64,000 nt of DNA, from assembly GCF_002813295.1 (NCBI RefSeq), contig NZ_PHUE01000001.1, positions 2,728,001 through 2,792,000 of the forward strand, in the 5' to 3' direction. Under the pieces are notes generated by a model. That model saw only the letters and a program-made list of their open reading frames with translations. It did not search any database and was not told the DNA's origin. Each line of letters starts with the position of its first letter. Position 1 is the first letter of the stretch. The position numbers and the translations under genes are program-made. The DNA comes from Flavobacterium sp. 5. Its GTDB lineage: Bacteria; Bacteroidota; Bacteroidia; Flavobacteriales; Flavobacteriaceae. This document shows positions 63,878-64,000 of this stretch, in pieces.

Positions 63878-64000
63878 ATGATTACAACAGCAAAGCGTCT
63901 TGATATAATTGAAGAATATTACTTCTCATCCAAGCTGAGAGAAGTGAGACAATTAGCCTCAGAAGGAAAACCAATTATCAATATGGGAATTGGAAGTCCA
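63878..64000 (+). CDS. PLP-dependent aminotransferase (5' part, cut by window edge)
   Basis: Forty-one residues are visible from the ATG at 63878: MITTAKRLDIIEEYYFSSKL, then REVRQL and INMGIGSP. This is the N-terminus of a fold-type I aminotransferase of class I/II. Behind pheA, an aromatic aminotransferase converting phenylpyruvate to phenylalanine is the natural expectation, but the catalytic part lies beyond the window. Confidence 0.8.
   Translation, partial: MITTAKRLDIIEEYYFSSKLREVRQLASEGKPIINMGIGSP

Overview
The window looks like the chromosome of a Flavobacterium-type member of the Bacteroidota. The evidence is a very AT-rich background, many promoters of the TTTG-N19-TAnnTTTG kind with little Shine-Dalgarno sequence, GLPGLI and CarboxypepD-reg-like envelope proteins, type A and type B T9SS sorting domains, and the gliding gene gldA. 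No species can be named from sequence reading alone. I saw no tRNA, rRNA, insertion sequence, prophage or CRISPR array.

Layout. 1-17.8 kb: the 5' part of a TPR histidine kinase (minus strand), pdhB, a DUF5686 outer-membrane protein, an AlkA-like glycosylase, soluble (ppa) and membrane (hppA) pyrophosphatases, a leucine-rich T9SS protein, a deoxynucleoside kinase and a GLPGLI/TonB-receptor-like pair. 17.9-48.9 kb: a large sulfur-amino-acid supercluster. It holds metK, metY-metX and a homoserine-dehydrogenase-like gene, a second metX with a fused aspartokinase/homoserine dehydrogenase, metZ-like, an Rrf2 regulator, cysH-cysD-cysN-sir-cobA-sirohaem dehydrogenase, a ferredoxin reductase, metH split into two genes, and metF. 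49-64 kb: a Cys/His-repeat lipoprotein, a GH3 glucosidase, a giant T9SS type B protein, a PLP decarboxylase/NTF2/AraC/DoxX group, gldA, a beta-barrel protein, a dicarboxylate symporter, then pheA and the start of an aminotransferase gene.

How it works together. Sulfate is activated by CysDN, reduced by an APS-type CysH and a sirohaem sulfite reductase whose cofactor is made by the next two genes. Sulfide is then put onto O-acyl-homoserine by MetY/MetZ. The homocysteine is methylated by the split MetH using methyl-THF from MetF, and MetK turns methionine into SAM. Two SAM-I riboswitches (26287 and 42634) close the feedback loop.

Most interesting content: RNA control that ordinary annotation would miss. 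(1) A short leader peptide full of Met and Cys codons at 19878, ahead of metY. Its last codons repeat the 3' arm of the following terminator, which is a complete attenuator. (2) A second, Met-rich leader of the same design at 25443, preceded by another leader/terminator unit at 25240. (3) A Phe/Tyr leader ahead of pheA built in the same way, which supports reading the Met/Cys leaders as attenuators. (4) A probable four-way-junction RNA in the metK leader that does not carry the SAM-I consensus. Also notable are two related microproteins (20047 and 25840) placed downstream of the leaders, a homoserine dehydrogenase paralogue that has lost catalytic residues, a 15-unit, 21-bp dyad repeat array between the metH halves, and a dispersed intergenic repeat family.
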